From positions 1-64,000 of the forward strand of contig CACISU010000001.1 of the NCBI GenBank assembly GCA_902589345.1: 64,000 bases of DNA, written 5' to 3'. The notes beneath the pieces are model-generated. The model was not told the origin of the DNA and did no database searches. It saw only the letters and a program-made list of their open reading frames with translations. The translations under genes and the position numbers were made by a program. Positions 62,749 through 64,000 of this stretch are shown one piece after another (positions within the stretch are counted from its first letter, which is position 1; each line of letters begins with the position of its first letter). This DNA comes from an uncultured Pelagibacteraceae bacterium (GTDB lineage Bacteria > Pseudomonadota > Alphaproteobacteria > Pelagibacterales > Pelagibacteraceae).

Positions 62749-63802
62749 TAATTTTTTTGAAGTAAAAAATGTTGACTTTAATGTTGGCGGCAAAATCAAA
62801 GTTCGAAATGTATCTTTTTCTATTGAAAAAGAGGGTGATATTATTTGTCTTTTAGGTCCTTCTGGTATTGGAAAAACCACGATATTAAGAACAATTGCTG
62901 GATTGGAAAATTTAAAAAGTGGATCAATAGAGCTGAATGGAAAAATTTTATCTTCAGAAAAGGTAAGAGTTGAACCAGAGGATAGAAATATATCTCTTGC
63001 TTTTCAAGAAAACAGTTTATTTCCACATTATACTGTAGAAAAAAATATCTTATTAGGTGCTGAAAGAAATAAAGATAAGAAAGATAAAAAAATAAGTTTT
63101 AAAGAAATAATTGAATTATTAAATATTTCTCCAATACTAAAGAAATATCCTCACCAAATTAGTGCTGGAGAATCACAAAGAGCTTCTCTAGCAAGGTCTT
63201 TAATAGTTCAGCCGGATCTTTTGTTATTGGATGAACCATTGTCTAATGTAGATCAAAGTTTTAAAGAAGAAATTCAGGTAAGTTTAAAAAAGATATTAAA
63301 TAAATTAAAAATTTCCACAATAATTGTAACTCATGACTCTTACGAAGCCTTTTATTTAGGATCAAAATGTGGAATAATTTTAAATGAAGAGCTCAAACAA
63401 TTTGACGATCCATATAAAGTTTATCATTTTCCAAACTCGATTGAGGTAGTTAATTTTTTAAATAGAGGTGTTCTAATACCTGCAGAAGTTACAAGTCCAA
63501 AAAGCCTAGAAAATGAGGATCTTGGAACAATTACTGGTAATTTTATAAATCCATTTCCAATAGGATCTAAAGTAAAGCTTTTGATACAACCAGAGGACTT
63601 GCAACATGATGATAAAAGTAACCTACAGCTAGAGGTAGTTGATAGAAAATTTAGAGGTACAAGTTTTATTTATACTTTAAAAACTTTGAGCAATTTACTA
63701 ATTCCAGTTTTTGTTCACTCACATCATATTCATCAACATGAAATAGAAGAAAAATTTGGAATCAAGAGGCCTATTCATATTGACCATATTGTTTGTTTTT
63801 AA
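62741..63802 (+). CDS. Fe(III) ABC transporter ATP-binding protein (FbpC type)
   Basis: A 353-residue ABC ATPase with a TOBE-like C-terminal domain. Walker A is GPSGIGKTT at residues 39-47, the signature ISAGESQRASLARS deviates mildly from LSGGQ, Walker B is LLLLDEPLSNVD, and the switch His is in IIVTHDSYEAF. The ORDER is that of FbpC after FbpB. It energises ferric uptake. The stop is near the end of the window and the next gene is on the other strand. Confidence 0.92.
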   Translation: MNNNFFEVKNVDFNVGGKIKVRNVSFSIEKEGDIICLLGPSGIGKTTILRTIAGLENLKSGSIELNGKILSSEKVRVEPEDRNISLAFQENSLFPHYTVEKNILLGAERNKDKKDKKISFKEIIELLNISPILKKYPHQISAGESQRASLARSLIVQPDLLLLDEPLSNVDQSFKEEIQVSLKKILNKLKISTIIVTHDSYEAFYLGSKCGIILNEELKQFDDPYKVYHFPNSIEVVNFLNRGVLIPAEVTSPKSLENEDLGTITGNFINPFPIGSKVKLLIQPEDLQHDDKSNLQLEVVDRKFRGTSFIYTLKTLSNLLIPVFVHSHHIHQHEIEEKFGIKRPIHIDHIVCF

Positions 63803-63813
63803 TTAAAAAGTAA

Positions 63814-64000
63814 TTATTTTCCAATACTTATTAAAGTTAGATCATCACTCAGCTTTTGATTTTTACTTGTATTTATTACAGATTTTGTAATATCACTTAG
63901 CTGTTTAACGGTATCTTTATGATAATTTTTCTCAATAATATTTATTGAACCATCAATACCTATTTCTTCACCATTATTATTGATACTTTCAGATAGACCA
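63814..64000 (-). CDS. SpoIIE/PP2C-type phosphatase, C-terminal part
   Basis: The minus strand is open from the window edge to a TAA at 63814-63816, giving 61 C-terminal residues of a longer protein. They include GLSESINNNGEEIGIDG and the terminal SDDLTLISIGK, the DGxxExxN and SDDxTLL motifs of SpoIIE-type PP2C phosphatases (RsbU family). Such proteins act in signalling, often with N-terminal sensor domains beyond this window. It converges on the iron ATPase gene with 11 bases between the stops. Confidence 0.75.
   Translation of the reverse strand, partial: GLSESINNNGEEIGIDGSINIIEKNYHKDTVKQLSDITKSVINTSKNQKLSDDLTLISIGK

Noticed and set aside
1-64000. tRNA or rRNA genes, CRISPR arrays, insertion sequences, prophage genes or riboswitches.
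   Set aside because: Intergenic gaps are almost all under 190 bases. None that I read shows a cloverleaf, repeat-spacer array, terminal inverted repeats with transposase, or a riboswitch core I recognise.

Overview
The window looks like a piece of a streamlined marine alphaproteobacterial genome, most probably SAR11 (Candidatus Pelagibacter or a close relative). The evidence is very AT-rich DNA, tiny or overlapping intergenic gaps, Lys/Ile/Asn-rich proteins, no mobile elements, and a typical SAR11 gene set: glycine-betaine/methylated-amine catabolism, a form II CoxL cluster, many EamA exporters, and one Fe(III) ABC system behind a Fur-like box. I saw no rRNA, tRNA, CRISPR, insertion sequence or prophage. 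Taxonomy is inferred from composition and gene content only.

Layout. 1-4.2 kb: end of an AsmA/YhdP-like protein, tyrS, anmK and an alpha/beta hydrolase. 4.3-11.5 kb: iscR with a near-ideal IscR type 1 box, then a packed SUF Fe-S operon (sufB, C, D, S, U, T-like, A) ending in a SET-domain-like protein. 11.6-18 kb: a small unknown gene, glnA, YbaK-like deacylase, EamA exporters, homocysteine methyltransferase, TauE-like permease, moaB and DUF1244. 18-24.9 kb: coxG and a form II coxS-L-M cluster with a two-gene XdhC system, a secreted hydrolase and mocA. 24.9-28.9 kb: moaA-C-D-E, diverging from a SoxC-type sulfite dehydrogenase with its small cytochrome c. So molybdenum-cofactor synthesis and two molybdoenzymes sit together.

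28.9-41 kb: PhyH-like dioxygenase, GYD protein, then a run of aldehyde dehydrogenase, HpcH/HpaI aldolase, FAH-family hydrolase, ppc and ccdA, followed by an EamA exporter, gamma-butyrobetaine dioxygenase-like protein, inositol-phosphatase-like protein, CMD protein, DUF952, and two SMR-like membrane proteins that both lack the key acidic residue. 41-44.7 kb: a minus-strand string of small ferredoxin-fold and NTF2-like proteins with a thiol-isomerase-like protein and a 3-hydroxyisobutyrate-dehydrogenase-like enzyme.

44.7-48.5 kb: probably the most interesting unit: sulfide:quinone oxidoreductase, ETHE1-type persulfide dioxygenase, an unlisted 39-residue peptide with 11 cysteines (metallothionein-like), cysE and cysK, with a perfect 20-bp palindrome just before the first gene. 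It joins sulfide oxidation, sulfide assimilation and a candidate metal/thiol-binding peptide. 48.6-57.8 kb: 1-Cys peroxiredoxin, a secreted DUF4864-like protein, a dimethylglycine/sarcosine dehydrogenase coupled to etfB-etfA-etfD, then DUF2237, a 2OG-Fe(II) oxygenase, hisI and folE. 57.8-64 kb: acuI-like reductase with a LysR regulator, then the Fur-box-linked iron ABC operon with a 55-residue CPTC peptide and a hairpin between binding protein and permease, and finally the C-terminus of a SpoIIE/PP2C-type phosphatase.
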